From contig JAEWCQ010000029.1 in the NCBI GenBank assembly GCA_023390555.1, positions 1 to 64,000 on the forward strand: 64,000 nt of DNA, read 5' to 3'. The translations under genes and the position numbers were made by a program. This document shows positions 17,268 through 26,344 of the stretch, piece after piece. The DNA is from Bacillota bacterium. Lineage in GTDB: Bacteria > Bacillota > Clostridia > Lachnospirales > Lachnospiraceae. A model generated the notes under the pieces. That model did no database searches. It was not told the DNA's origin and saw only the letters and a program-made list of their open reading frames with translations. Numbering within the stretch: position 1 is the first letter of the stretch; the number at the start of each line of letters is the position of its first letter.

Positions 17268-18509
17268 ATGAACAGAAAAAATTGTATGGTTGCCCAGTCT
17301 GGTGGTCCAACCGTTGCAATCAATGCCAGTCTAGCCGGAGTGATAAACGGTACAATGCATGCAACAGATTATGATACAATCTACGGCTCTGTAAATGGTA
17401 TCTTGGGAATTTTAGATGGTAATATATTAAACCTCAGTGAATTAATCAACAATGATCCCTCCTCTCTTGAGACTTTAAAGCACTCACCTGCCATGTTTCT
17501 TGGCTCCTGTCGTTTCAAACTCCCGGATTTTATGGACGATGACTCTCACTATAACTATATATTCAAACAGTTTGAACAGCGAAATATCGGTGCCTTTTTT
17601 TACATTGGCGGCAATGATTCCATGGATACTGTTCTGAAACTATCGGCTTACGCCAGACGTATCGGGAGTGATGTGCGTATCATTGGCATTCCGAAGACTA
17701 TTGATAACGATCTGATGGCAACAGACCACACACCGGGTTTCGGTTCAGCTGCCAAATATGTCGCTTCGTCTCTACTAGAGATCGCACACGACACTTTTAT
17801 CTATGCGGTCAAAAGTGTGACCATTGTCGAGATCATGGGCCGTGATGCCGGCTGGCTTACAGCATCTTCCGTGCTTGCCAGAAATGCATATTCCGCTGCG
17901 CCTCATCTGATCTATCTTCCGGAAACCGCATTTGATAAGGATCGCTTTCTCGACGATGTCCGGACAATGCTGGAAAAACAGAATAATGTCATTGTTGCAA
18001 TTTCCGAGGGAATCCACGATACAGACGGCAATTATATCAATGCCGGTGAGTGTCAGGAGGATTCCTTTGGCCACAGCCAGTTAAGTGGTGCCGGAAAGGC
18101 TCTGGAATATCTGATCAAGGACCATATCAATGTGAAGGTGCGGTCGGTTGAAATCAATGTACTTCAGCGCTGTGCCGCACACCTTGCCTCTCAGACGGAT
18201 CTGGACGAGGCCTTTACACTCGGGGAAAAGGCCGTTTCCTATGCGCAGGAGGGTGTGACTGCCTCCATGGTGACTCTCGAACGTACTGCGAACCGTCCCT
18301 ATCAGGTTTCCTATCATTACGCGGAAATCAAAAACATTGCAAATGAGGCAAAATCTGTTCCGCGCACCTGGATCAACGAAGCGGGAAACGATGTTCTTCC
18401 GGAAATGATTGAGTATTTAAGGCCGCTGATTCAGGGTGAACCGGCTCTTACGTATCGAAACGGACTTCCGGTCTATATGGATGTATCACATCTGATCAGG
18501 AACAAATAG
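17268..18509 (+). CDS. pfp: 6-phosphofructokinase, PPi-dependent type
   Basis: A 413-residue PFK-superfamily enzyme that phosphorylates fructose 6-phosphate in glycolysis. Two positions point to pyrophosphate rather than ATP as donor. The loop that is GGDGS in ATP enzymes reads GGNDS (about residues 113-117), and the GTIDND motif reads PKTIDND (about 142-148), so the two discriminating glycines are replaced by Asp and Lys. The length also fits the PPi clade rather than the 320-residue ATP enzymes. It is monocistronic, with its own promoter and a terminator directly after the stop. PPi enzymes run reversibly and save ATP in anaerobes. Confidence 0.92.
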   Translation: MNRKNCMVAQSGGPTVAINASLAGVINGTMHATDYDTIYGSVNGILGILDGNILNLSELINNDPSSLETLKHSPAMFLGSCRFKLPDFMDDDSHYNYIFKQFEQRNIGAFFYIGGNDSMDTVLKLSAYARRIGSDVRIIGIPKTIDNDLMATDHTPGFGSAAKYVASSLLEIAHDTFIYAVKSVTIVEIMGRDAGWLTASSVLARNAYSAAPHLIYLPETAFDKDRFLDDVRTMLEKQNNVIVAISEGIHDTDGNYINAGECQEDSFGHSQLSGAGKALEYLIKDHINVKVRSVEINVLQRCAAHLASQTDLDEAFTLGEKAVSYAQEGVTASMVTLERTANRPYQVSYHYAEIKNIANEAKSVPRTWINEAGNDVLPEMIEYLRPLIQGEPALTYRNGLPVYMDVSHLIRNK

Positions 18510-18511
18510 AC

Positions 18512-18563
18512 AAAAAGAGGGCATCCCGCAAGTCCTTTCCCGGCTTTGGGATACCCTCTTTTT
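18512..18563. terminator. Bidirectional terminator between pfp and esterase
   Basis: Long inverted repeat: aaaagagggcatccc on the left (from 18513), gggataccctcttttt on the right, about 20-base loop. A-tract on the left and T-tract on the right make it functional for both convergent transcripts. It overlaps the esterase stop codon. Confidence 0.88.
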
Positions 18564-19509
18564 ATATTTGAATATCTTCTGTCTCTATAGCCTCACCCTG
18601 CAAGATGGAAATAAATTTTCCGATTTCCAGCCATGCACGTTTGGATTCCGGCATCAGCAGCATTGCCATCTGAAATACGTGAAACATGCCCTCGTAGATA
18701 CTCAGACGTACTTTGACGCCCACTGCTTTTGCCTTCTCTGCAGCAGAAATTGAATCACTCAGAAGCATCTCATAAGAGCCTGCCTGTATCAGCATCGGTG
18801 GAAAATCTGAAAAATCACCAAACAGCGGGGATATATAAGGCTCCCGCACATTATTGTTTCCAGCATAGTCCCGGCTGTAGATCAAGCTGTCTCTCGTATT
18901 GCCGAACAGCGGATCTTTGGTATAATTTGTATCATAAGATTCACCGCTTGCAGTCAGATCTGTCCACGGTGACATGGCTACAATACCGCAGGGCAATTCA
19001 TAATCATGATCCCTCAGATACATACAGAGCGCCATTGCAAGCCCTCCTCCTGCGGAATCACCTCCAAAAATAATCTGTTCTGCGCGATAGCCTTTATTCA
19101 AAAGCCAGAAATATGCTTTCACCGCATCTTCCAACGCTGCCGGATACGGATTTTCAGGGGCTACCCTGTAATCCACAGAAAGCACACTGATTCCTTTTCC
19201 AACCTCGCTGTACAAACCGGCAAACGAGCGGTGCCCATTGTGCATGGCACCCACATATCCCCCGCCATGAAGCTGTAATACAACTTTGCTCCGATTTGGA
19301 TTTTCTTTTAATTCCAGAAATTCCATGGTGAATTTTTCAAAGTGAATCAGATGCCGGATGAAATGTTCCGGGCATTTCCACACCGGTTCCACCAGCTTCT
19401 TTCGAAGCTCTCCATTTTTTATTCTCTTACCGATCAAATGATCGCTTGTGAAGCGTGCAATCAAATCACGAATTACACGACCCTGTACACTTGTTTCATT
19501 TTCTTCCAT
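18562..19509 (-). CDS. Alpha/beta hydrolase, HSL-type esterase
   Basis: A 315-residue hormone-sensitive-lipase family esterase. It has the oxyanion-hole motif QLHGGGYVGA (about residues 80-90), the nucleophile elbow FGGDSAGGGLA (about 148-158) and a C-terminal catalytic His in EGMFHVFQM. It probably hydrolyses small acyl or acetyl esters in the cytoplasm; no signal peptide is present. It lies 13 bp downstream of a zinc-ribbon membrane protein gene in the same direction. From memory, such hydrolases are often next to DUF6320 proteins and condensation-fold acetyltransferases in gut clostridia. A candidate for the latter is at 39-41 kb here. Confidence 0.9.
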   Translation of the reverse strand: MEENETSVQGRVIRDLIARFTSDHLIGKRIKNGELRKKLVEPVWKCPEHFIRHLIHFEKFTMEFLELKENPNRSKVVLQLHGGGYVGAMHNGHRSFAGLYSEVGKGISVLSVDYRVAPENPYPAALEDAVKAYFWLLNKGYRAEQIIFGGDSAGGGLAMALCMYLRDHDYELPCGIVAMSPWTDLTASGESYDTNYTKDPLFGNTRDSLIYSRDYAGNNNVREPYISPLFGDFSDFPPMLIQAGSYEMLLSDSISAAEKAKAVGVKVRLSIYEGMFHVFQMAMLLMPESKRAWLEIGKFISILQGEAIETEDIQI

Positions 19510-19522
19510 CTATATACTCCAG

Positions 19523-20200
19523 TTACCGTACATGAAACCTGCGCTTCAATTCCGTTCTTGCCCTTCTGTCACCAATGATTACAGTACCCAGGAACAGGAA
19601 AACAGATACACCAAAAGCTACGATACTCAGTATCGGATCTGTTACAATCTGAAATCTCCAAAAAATCAGCGGAACTAAACTGCACAAAATGACCGAGATC
19701 TGAAACAGCAGATAACTCTGCCAGTTTCTTGCATTGACAATCATCAAAACGACGATTCCCACATCAATCAGGAGGATGCCTCCCGGTATCACATAATTTA
19801 CGGACCAACCCCGATAGCCCAGCACGAAGTCGATCAGAACGATCATTGAAATCCCGCATAACGTCAATACGCTCGACTTAACCCGGTATCCGGCATTTTC
19901 AAGAGCTATAAACCGCAGGATCAGATACAGATAGGCTAAAGCCGCCATTGCGATTACACTCCACCAGATCCCTCCATAACACTTGTAATTAATGACGCCC
20001 AGCAAGACGCCTGCCAGAATAGCGGTAAACAGATAGATTCTGCCTGCCAGCATCAGACGCTTTGTCCGAAAACGCACATCCGGATACGTATTCCGGCTCT
20101 CTTCTCCCGGCTCTAATACGCATTGGCACAGCGGGCACAGATGTGTCTCATCTTTTATTTCCACATTGCATTGTCTGCATCTGCTCATTACGGACCACAA
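19523..20200 (-). CDS. Zinc-ribbon membrane protein, DUF6320-like
   Basis: A protein of about 221-225 residues. The N-terminal zinc ribbon (CRQCNVEIKD then CPLCQCVLE, two CxxC knuckles) is followed by six hydrophobic helices (about residues 50-205) and a basic C-terminus. The start is uncertain: a TTG at 20198-20200, or the ATG at 20186-20188 giving MSRCRQCN. Neither has an ideal ribosome site, although GAGG lies upstream. It resembles the DUF6320 family as I remember it. The function is unknown; coupling with the downstream esterase suggests a shared role. Confidence 0.75.
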   Translation of the reverse strand: MWSVMSRCRQCNVEIKDETHLCPLCQCVLEPGEESRNTYPDVRFRTKRLMLAGRIYLFTAILAGVLLGVINYKCYGGIWWSVIAMAALAYLYLILRFIALENAGYRVKSSVLTLCGISMIVLIDFVLGYRGWSVNYVIPGGILLIDVGIVVLMIVNARNWQSYLLFQISVILCSLVPLIFWRFQIVTDPILSIVAFGVSVFLFLGTVIIGDRRARTELKRRFHVR

Positions 20201-20334
20201 CCTTTTCCTCTTATTTCTTCATGCTCTATCTTATCCCAGTAGCAGTGATATTTCAAGTCCTATTCCTGAATCTGATGGTTCTATTTCAATCTCCACCTTT
20301 CCGGTGAACTTTTCCGGACAATCGGCACAGCTCA

Positions 20335-20393
20335 AAGATAAAAATTTACGGTTTGAGAAGTACCGATTACTCAGCACTTCTCAAACCGTAAAT
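20335..20393 (-). terminator. Terminator of the large secreted-protein gene
   Basis: Perfect 18-bp stem (20344-20361 with 20376-20393, 14-base loop) directly after the stop codon, followed on the minus strand by a T-rich tract. Confidence 0.9.
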
Positions 20394-23393
20394 TCATACC
20401 TTTTTCAAATATTTTGATGCTACATAGTAGTATTTACTGCCAACAGCCACTTTATACCAGGTGTATCCATCGGCTTTCTTGGAATATCCTTTTACGATAT
20501 TGACCTTTGTCCCTTTTGTGAAACTTCCCTTACTTGCATACTTCGTCCCCGGTCCACTCCGATAATATAGGGTTGCAGTCGTCTGATAGGTCTGATAGAC
20601 CGCATACATTTTACTGAGACCGGTGTAATAGGAACTTTTCACACTTCCCTTATAGGCACGCACCGTATAGATATACGTTTTACTCGAAGAAACAGTTTTA
20701 TCTGTGTAAGAAATTGTGGAACCTGATTTCACCGTCCCGATCTTACTATAGCTTCCACTTCCTGTCTTACGGTAAACATAATAACCACTCGCTCCGCTCA
20801 CCTTTGCCCAGCTGATTTTCAGACCGGACGTGGAAAGCTTCACCGACGCCAAGGTCGGTGAAGCCAGATACAGTGCTGAGATTCCGGCGGAGACATAGGA
20901 ACTGGTAACCGTTCCTTTATATGCCCGTACCGTATAAATATAGGTCTTTCCAGATTTCACCGTTTTATCTGTGTAGGAAAGTGTGGAACCGGACTTTACC
21001 GTTCCAATCTTGCTGTAGCTTCCCCCACTTGTCTTCCGATATACATAATAGCCGCTTGCTCCACTTACCTTCGTCCAGGTTACCTTTAACCCCGAAGTAG
21101 TAGCCGCCACTTTGCTCAATGCCGGTGTCTTCAAAAACAGCAGCGAAATACCCGCAGAATAATAGGAACTCAAAATCTTACCGTTATAGGCACGCACCGT
21201 ATAGATATAGGTCTTATTGGAAGATGCGGTCTTATCCGTATAGGAAAGTGTGGAACCGGATGTGACCGATCCAATCTTACTATAACTTCCTCCGCTGGTC
21301 TTTCGATAAACATTATAACCTTTTGCACCTGTTACCTTAGACCACGTCACCTTTACTCCGGTGGCTGCCGCACCAGCCTTGCTTAAAGCCGGTGATGCCA
21401 GATACAGAAGCGAAACACCCGTGGAATCATAGGAACTTAAAATCGTTCCATTATAAGCACGTACCGTATAGATATAAGTTGTTCCTGACGCTGCCGTTTG
21501 ATCCGTATAGGAAACGGTAGAACCGGATGTGACTGTTCCAATTTTGCTGTAGCCGCCGGTACCTGTTTTACGGTATACATAGTAACCGTTTGCTCCGCTC
21601 ACCTTCGTCCAGGTTACCTTCGCACCGGTAACAGATGCTGATACACTGCTCAAATCCGGTGACTTTAAATACAATACAGAAACACCCGTGGAATTATAAT
21701 CGCTTTTTGTATCTCCGCTATAGCCACGTACCGTGTATGTATAGGTTGTTCCCGATGCTGCCGTTTGATCCGTATAGGAAAGTGTAGAACTGGATGTGAC
21801 CGTCCCAATTTTGCTGTAACCGCCGGTTCCTGTTTTACGGTATACATAATAACCGTCTGCACCCGTTAATTTCGACCATGTCACCTTTACTCCGGATGTC
21901 GTATTGGAAGCGCTGCCAAGAACAGGCTTTGCAGCTGTAAAGGTAGCTGTAAAATCAGTTATAACATTAATCAGTGCCGTAATCGTCATCTGACCTGCAT
22001 ACCCATCGACTGTCAGACCATATGTAGTCTGATATTTCGTTTGAAATGATTTCACAGCAGCTGCCGTTAAGGAACCATATCCACCATCGACATCCAGTCC
22101 TGCCTGTATGGAAGTATTCAGTGCCCATTGCAGCCATTTAATTTCAAGTGAAGAGGAAGATGTTCCGACCGCAGAGTTAGAAGCAGGTGCCGGTATACGG
22201 TAGCTTCCGCTGTTATAATAATTCCAGTTTTTGCTTGTAGCTGCATCCGCAATACTCGAATAGGTCAAAAATCTTCTGCTCCAATATTTCGAATCACCCG
22301 CTACAGAATCCATCAGTGCCGCTTCATGCAGTTCATTTAACGTGACGCTCGAAACACTCCCGTCTGCAAGTGCAATTGCTCTGGTAACAATGCGTTTTAC
22401 GGTCTCTGTACCGCACTGATTTTTCAGATCACAGAAATAAGCAAGAGCCGCTGCGTTCGTTATTCCATAAGTTGAATAACCAAGTTCCATATATTCATAT
22501 ATATCTACTTCTGCCTGACTATCCTGAACACTCTTCCCGACTGTGGTTGAAATCAGCGTTCCGATCGCCGTTGCCTCTCCTTCACTTGGTTTATAGACGG
22601 ACCATTCGCTAATTGATCCGTCCTTGACTTTATTATATAAATCAGTCCCTAAGGTCCCCTTCGTAAGCGCATCGTCCGCAGTCATAATCAATTGTAATAA
22701 TGTCAAAGCATTACTGCCATGCCATTGCAAAATACCAATGGAAAGAGCACCATTATCATCCGTATTAACCGCACCATATTTTGAACTCCAACCACTGCCA
22801 AGTTCATTCGTATAAATAATCGGACGCACAACCGCTACAACATCTGCTACCGTTGCCGAAGAGGGACTCAACTTCTGGCTTGCAGAAATTCCAAGTGCTT
22901 CGACATCTGATTCCAGAGTAGCCGGTACTCCGGCATCACTGTCCGCACGTTCGCTGACTGCTGCATCAAGCAGTGCTTGAGCACCTTCTAATGACGACGT
23001 ATTCTCTTTGGAGCTGTCTGCATCCTGTTCCGGTTCCTCTGCATCAGACTTCTCCTCAGACTCCACCGATGCCTCCGTATCCGACACATCCCCGGATTCC
23101 GGGAGCTCTTCTGTATCATATGTATTCACCGATTCTGTTGCCCCTTCCGGCAGCGATGCATCTGACGTATCCGCATCTTCCTCGGTATTGGCTATGCTCT
23201 CCGAATCTGCCGGCACTTCCACACCTGCCAGGTCTTCCGTCTGGGCTGTGTCCGTATTTACGGATTCCGTAGAAACGGACTGTGTTTCCGTAGATCCCTC
23301 CAGAACAACTCCGGACTCTGCATACACATTTACGGGTAACAAGGTACAAACCAAAACCAAAATCAAACCATTTTTTAAATATCGCTTCAACAT
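20394..23393 (-). CDS. Secreted lysozyme-like / PG-binding / FnIII-repeat / SH3 protein
   Basis: A 999-residue exported protein. The signal peptide is at residues 1-25 (GLILVLVCTLLPVNVYA). Residues 26-180 are low-complexity and acidic (Ser, Glu, Asp, Thr). Residues about 185-400 form a lysozyme-like domain with a candidate catalytic Glu in YTNELGSGW (about 197) and GALSIGILQWHGSNAL. A PG_binding_1 domain (about 412-475, VDGGYGSLTAAAVKSFQ) follows. Five near-identical FnIII-like repeats of about 88 residues (489-930) and a bacterial SH3 domain (935-999) complete it. Wall targeting and peptidoglycan or chitosan cleavage are inferred. The gene is monocistronic, with AGGAGAGG before the ATG and a strong terminator. 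Confidence 0.88.
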   Translation of the reverse strand: MLKRYLKNGLILVLVCTLLPVNVYAESGVVLEGSTETQSVSTESVNTDTAQTEDLAGVEVPADSESIANTEEDADTSDASLPEGATESVNTYDTEELPESGDVSDTEASVESEEKSDAEEPEQDADSSKENTSSLEGAQALLDAAVSERADSDAGVPATLESDVEALGISASQKLSPSSATVADVVAVVRPIIYTNELGSGWSSKYGAVNTDDNGALSIGILQWHGSNALTLLQLIMTADDALTKGTLGTDLYNKVKDGSISEWSVYKPSEGEATAIGTLISTTVGKSVQDSQAEVDIYEYMELGYSTYGITNAAALAYFCDLKNQCGTETVKRIVTRAIALADGSVSSVTLNELHEAALMDSVAGDSKYWSRRFLTYSSIADAATSKNWNYYNSGSYRIPAPASNSAVGTSSSSLEIKWLQWALNTSIQAGLDVDGGYGSLTAAAVKSFQTKYQTTYGLTVDGYAGQMTITALINVITDFTATFTAAKPVLGSASNTTSGVKVTWSKLTGADGYYVYRKTGTGGYSKIGTVTSSSTLSYTDQTAASGTTYTYTVRGYSGDTKSDYNSTGVSVLYLKSPDLSSVSASVTGAKVTWTKVSGANGYYVYRKTGTGGYSKIGTVTSGSTVSYTDQTAASGTTYIYTVRAYNGTILSSYDSTGVSLLYLASPALSKAGAAATGVKVTWSKVTGAKGYNVYRKTSGGSYSKIGSVTSGSTLSYTDKTASSNKTYIYTVRAYNGKILSSYYSAGISLLFLKTPALSKVAATTSGLKVTWTKVSGASGYYVYRKTSGGSYSKIGTVKSGSTLSYTDKTVKSGKTYIYTVRAYKGTVTSSYVSAGISALYLASPTLASVKLSTSGLKISWAKVSGASGYYVYRKTGSGSYSKIGTVKSGSTISYTDKTVSSSKTYIYTVRAYKGSVKSSYYTGLSKMYAVYQTYQTTATLYYRSGPGTKYASKGSFTKGTKVNIVKGYSKKADGYTWYKVAVGSKYYYVASKYLKKV
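20601..21928 (-). repeat. Five tandem FnIII-encoding repeats (about 265 bp each)
   Basis: In-frame repeats sharing the core GYYVYRKTxGGSYSKIGTV and TYIYTVRAY. Neighbouring copies are nearly identical in protein and highly similar in DNA, which makes copy-number change by recombination likely. Confidence 0.9.
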
Positions 23394-23569
23394 TACCTCT
23401 CCTATTGCTAAACCACATTTGTTTCATTTATTACGTTTCTATTCTATATTAGCACCATGTATATTTGAAAATCAACCCGAAATCCCTGCCATTTTTCCTT
23501 AATCAAATAAAAAAACCGATATTTTACTCGTTCATCCTTTCAAAAATGCCAAAAGAATTCGGTCCTTTT

Positions 23570-24196
23570 TCAGAACCCATAATCCCCTTCCAGAAAAATG
23601 ACCTTAATTCGGTTCTTTTCAAATTGTCCCGAAATCAACACAAAGTCATTACAGATTCTCTGGGTATGATGACAGTCAATACACCGATTCAATTTGGTAC
23701 AGGGCGTGCTTTTTCCAAGCCGTTTTGCATCCATAGGTGCTGCAGTCTGACGGGAACGGGTAACCGCTTCCTCCACAGAAGCCACGATTTTGTTCGTCCC
23801 AACCACAGCTATCACCTGCCGTGGTCCATATAAAACAGGAGCGACCCTGCTCCCATTTCCGTCAATATTAAACAGGCTTCCATCTACCGTGACCGCATTG
23901 ATTCCAGTCAGAAACGTATCTGCCCGAAAGTTCTGAAGGTAGATCTCCCGCTTTTCTTCGTGACTCAACCCGGATTTATGCTTATCTAAAAAGTGATAAT
24001 CCCGATTCCGGAACAAATCAAACACACCGGTCTGCTCCAGAGTAACAGAGTCTCCGCATCCTACTGTTTCACCTATCCCAGTCAAAGAACGAATCAGATC
24101 GTGTAATTCTGCAACTGAATGTACATAATATCCCGCCATATGATTTCTATTGAGATTTTGGATTGTCTTCTGCAACAGTTCATCCATGTTTTCCAT
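23570..24196 (-). CDS. LUD domain protein (lactate-utilisation/YkgG-like)
   Basis: A 208-residue LUD (DUF162) protein. Characteristic segments are GCGDSVTLEQTGVFDLFRNR, TGINAVTVDGSLFNIDGNG and RQVIAVVGTNKIVASVEEA. A C-terminal Cys-containing CIDCHHTQRICND is present. In LutC/LldG-like systems such proteins join lactate oxidation complexes, but solitary LUD proteins of clostridia have no known reaction. No LutA or LutB partners are nearby. The start has AAGGAG 9 bases upstream, inside the end of the methyltransferase gene, so it is the last gene of a three-gene run. Confidence 0.88.
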   Translation of the reverse strand: MENMDELLQKTIQNLNRNHMAGYYVHSVAELHDLIRSLTGIGETVGCGDSVTLEQTGVFDLFRNRDYHFLDKHKSGLSHEEKREIYLQNFRADTFLTGINAVTVDGSLFNIDGNGSRVAPVLYGPRQVIAVVGTNKIVASVEEAVTRSRQTAAPMDAKRLGKSTPCTKLNRCIDCHHTQRICNDFVLISGQFEKNRIKVIFLEGDYGF

Positions 24197-24197
24197 T

Positions 24198-24836
24198 TTA
24201 CCGTACTCCTTCTGGCCCTATATTGTCTGTGATCTCAGCATTTTCACATGCCACCGCAAGAAATAATGAGTATGCCACCGGTTTCCCTTCACTCATTTTT
24301 TCTCCCTGATATACGGTTTTTATCGATACGTCATAAAATCCGCACCCCTGTAACATGTTTTTCACTTCTTCTCTGGCGAATCCATTGTGCCCATGAAAGT
24401 CAAACTCACCTTTATGAAAAGTGCCGTCCTCCTCATCCAGATCAATCCACACAAATATGCCGTCCGGGACAAGCGAACGCTTTAAATCCATTATTTTAGC
24501 CTTCACATCCTCAATGTGATGAAGCACCATCGAACTGAAAATCACATCGAATGTCATTTGTTTTCGTTCTTCATCTGTCACAAGATGTACATGATCTAAC
24601 CCATATTTTTTCTGTTTTAACAGAAAAACCTTTTGCATTTCTGCCGAAGTGTCATATCCATATAGTTCAGTGGCACAGGAGCTGAGTGCATAGGTAAGCA
24701 GACCTGTTCCGCATCCGAAATCCAATACTGCTTCCGGTTTGCCGTTCCAGACCCTTTTTATTTCCTCAGACAGAATCCGTGCCCTTTCACATCGTCTATC
24801 ATCATCCCATTTTGCAGCAATCTCATCAAAATACAT
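24198..24836 (-). CDS. Class I SAM-dependent methyltransferase
   Basis: A 212-residue methyltransferase. Motif I is AVLDFGCGTGLLTYAL (about residues 37-52), with FDVIFSSMVLHHIEDV as the post-II/motif IV region. The ATG at 24834-24836 with GGAG at 8 bases is chosen over a longer reading. The start overlaps the stop of the upstream methyltransferase-like gene by 11 bp. The substrate is unknown; the closest general type is a UbiE/Methyltransf_11-like small-molecule enzyme. Confidence 0.88.
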   Translation of the reverse strand: MYFDEIAAKWDDDRRCERARILSEEIKRVWNGKPEAVLDFGCGTGLLTYALSSCATELYGYDTSAEMQKVFLLKQKKYGLDHVHLVTDEERKQMTFDVIFSSMVLHHIEDVKAKIMDLKRSLVPDGIFVWIDLDEEDGTFHKGEFDFHGHNGFAREEVKNMLQGCGFYDVSIKTVYQGEKMSEGKPVAYSLFLAVACENAEITDNIGPEGVR

Positions 24837-25551
24837 CCGGCTGTCTCCTGTTCTCATGCGGTGAAACGTTTCCCTTCTTTTTGATTACCAGTAATTGATT
24901 CCCGTTTTTTTGAAATTCATAGGATGTTTCCACGATTTCTGTTTGATTGTTCTGGCTGAAATATGCAATCACGCGCGAAGCCAGCTTGGTTTCCTTCGCA
25001 TCCAGATTAAGAATCGGAAAAATCCGCACTTCTTTGCATACTCTCAGCATTTCCGAAATCGCTTTTCTATGAAATTCATATCCCAAATCGGGATAGAGCA
25101 ATAAAAAATGAGAGCTGAGTCCTACGTCAAAATAATCATCGGAAACCGGCAAACGATCCGGTAATTCGTGCTGAATATACCTGCCTTCCTTTTTCCCCTG
25201 TTCATAATCTTTCAGAAACAGGCGCATTGCCGACATACGCAGCAGCTCAAGTTCATCCGGATTTTTTATCTTTGTCCATATGTAGTTATCCCTATTTTCG
25301 TTCAACTGCTGCATAACAAGCTTGCGTACTTCTTCTATCCGCCGCTGCAACTGCTCTCTCGAAAACTGATAAAGCGGATCAAACGAAGAAACTGCGTACC
25401 CCATTTTTGACGCCTCACAGTTAAAGCTTGCCGGACCATCTCCAAAGCTTGCTATTTTCTTTGATCTGTAGCTGTCATCCAGCTGGAACATCATGCTATA
25501 TTCATCGAAATTTCTTCCCCAGGGTACGACTTGCTCCAATTGAAAAGCCAT
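24826..25551 (-). CDS. SAM-methyltransferase-fold protein
   Basis: A 241-residue protein with a Rossmann-type start IASFGDGPASFNCEASKMGY, where GDGPA replaces the usual GxGxG loop, and a later SDDYFDVGLSSHFLLLYPD that corresponds to motif IV. The second half ends with ELLVIKKKG-type strands typical of the fold. The ATG at 25549-25551 follows AAGGAG. It overlaps the next methyltransferase gene by 11 bp and is the first gene of the run. SAM binding is inferred from fold motifs and the substrate is unknown. Confidence 0.75.
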   Translation of the reverse strand: MAFQLEQVVPWGRNFDEYSMMFQLDDSYRSKKIASFGDGPASFNCEASKMGYAVSSFDPLYQFSREQLQRRIEEVRKLVMQQLNENRDNYIWTKIKNPDELELLRMSAMRLFLKDYEQGKKEGRYIQHELPDRLPVSDDYFDVGLSSHFLLLYPDLGYEFHRKAISEMLRVCKEVRIFPILNLDAKETKLASRVIAYFSQNNQTEIVETSYEFQKNGNQLLVIKKKGNVSPHENRRQPDVF

Positions 25552-25590
25552 TTTTATCTCCTTCAAATATCAATTACGTATCTCTCAATT

Positions 25591-26202
25591 TTACTGCTGC
25601 TCCATATTTTTAAAGTGCAGCAGGGATAATACCCCGACCGGTATAAAATAAATGCACCAGAATTCCAAAACAGCGACACCGATCCAATCCATATCCTTTG
25701 ACTGAGATGCCGTGAATGCCCCTGTCATCGGCATGATCAAACAGGTGAAAAAGAAAATGCCATGAATCAGCAGAAGAAGCTTCAGCCATCGATCTACTTT
25801 GTTTTTGGTACGTATGGTTAAACCGGCAAAAAAGGTAGCAAGTGCCATTAGTCCGTAGCCTAACAAATCATAGTTGAAAAACAGTCCGAAATTCTGATAA
25901 TCGAGAACCTGCTTTACCTGATCGGAAAGCACTTCCAAACGTACCGTTGTTACCTGTGCAAAATATACCAGTAAAATAATAATTGCATACATACCGGCAA
26001 AAATCATCGCTGCATAACCCGCAGTTTTTCGATCCGATTGGCTGTTATGACAAAATACGACCATCATGGGAACGAAACTAAATGCAATAAACATGCATAC
26101 AAAATAACTTAGGAAATTCGCTCCCGTCAGCATACACAAGGCAAAAGCCGCGACGGAACAAATATTAATGACGGAACTTATCATACCGATTTTTCGATTC
26201 AT
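25591..26202 (-). CDS. Six-helix integral membrane protein of unknown function
   Basis: A 203-residue hydrophobic protein with about six TM helices (roughly 8-28, 33-53, 63-85, 115-135, 145-165, 180-200) and short loops. The ATG at 26200-26202 has TGGAGG 8 bases upstream. No catalytic motif or known family was recognised. It is 39 bp upstream of the methyltransferase-like gene in the same direction and may be part of that operon. Confidence 0.7.
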   Translation of the reverse strand: MNRKIGMISSVINICSVAAFALCMLTGANFLSYFVCMFIAFSFVPMMVVFCHNSQSDRKTAGYAAMIFAGMYAIIILLVYFAQVTTVRLEVLSDQVKQVLDYQNFGLFFNYDLLGYGLMALATFFAGLTIRTKNKVDRWLKLLLLIHGIFFFTCLIMPMTGAFTASQSKDMDWIGVAVLEFWCIYFIPVGVLSLLHFKNMEQQ

Positions 26203-26274
26203 TTCCAATACCTCCATATGGTTTTTATTATAAGCTTCCTGCCTGCAATAAGCAAGCCGCCTTTCCTATGAATC

Positions 26275-26322
26275 AAAAAGACACAGCGGTTGACTTTCTT
26301 TTAAAAATCAATCGCTGTGTCT
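26275..26322 (-). terminator. Terminator of the GRE/PTS operon
   Basis: 15-bp stem with one G-T pair (26279-26293 with 26308-26322), followed on the minus strand by CTTTTTG. It lies about 20 bp after the stop of the Gfo/Idh gene and ends the 12-kb operon. Confidence 0.85.
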
Positions 26323-26344
26323 GAAAAAATTCTTCCCAATATCC

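Noticed and set aside
20601..21928. CRISPR-like array
   Set aside because: The periodic pattern is about 265 bp and in frame; it encodes FnIII-like protein repeats rather than short direct repeats with spacers.
23008..23502. 164-codon Ser/Asp-rich plus-strand open frame
   Set aside because: Mirror of the low-complexity acidic segment of the secreted protein gene on the minus strand, which has a signal peptide and domains.
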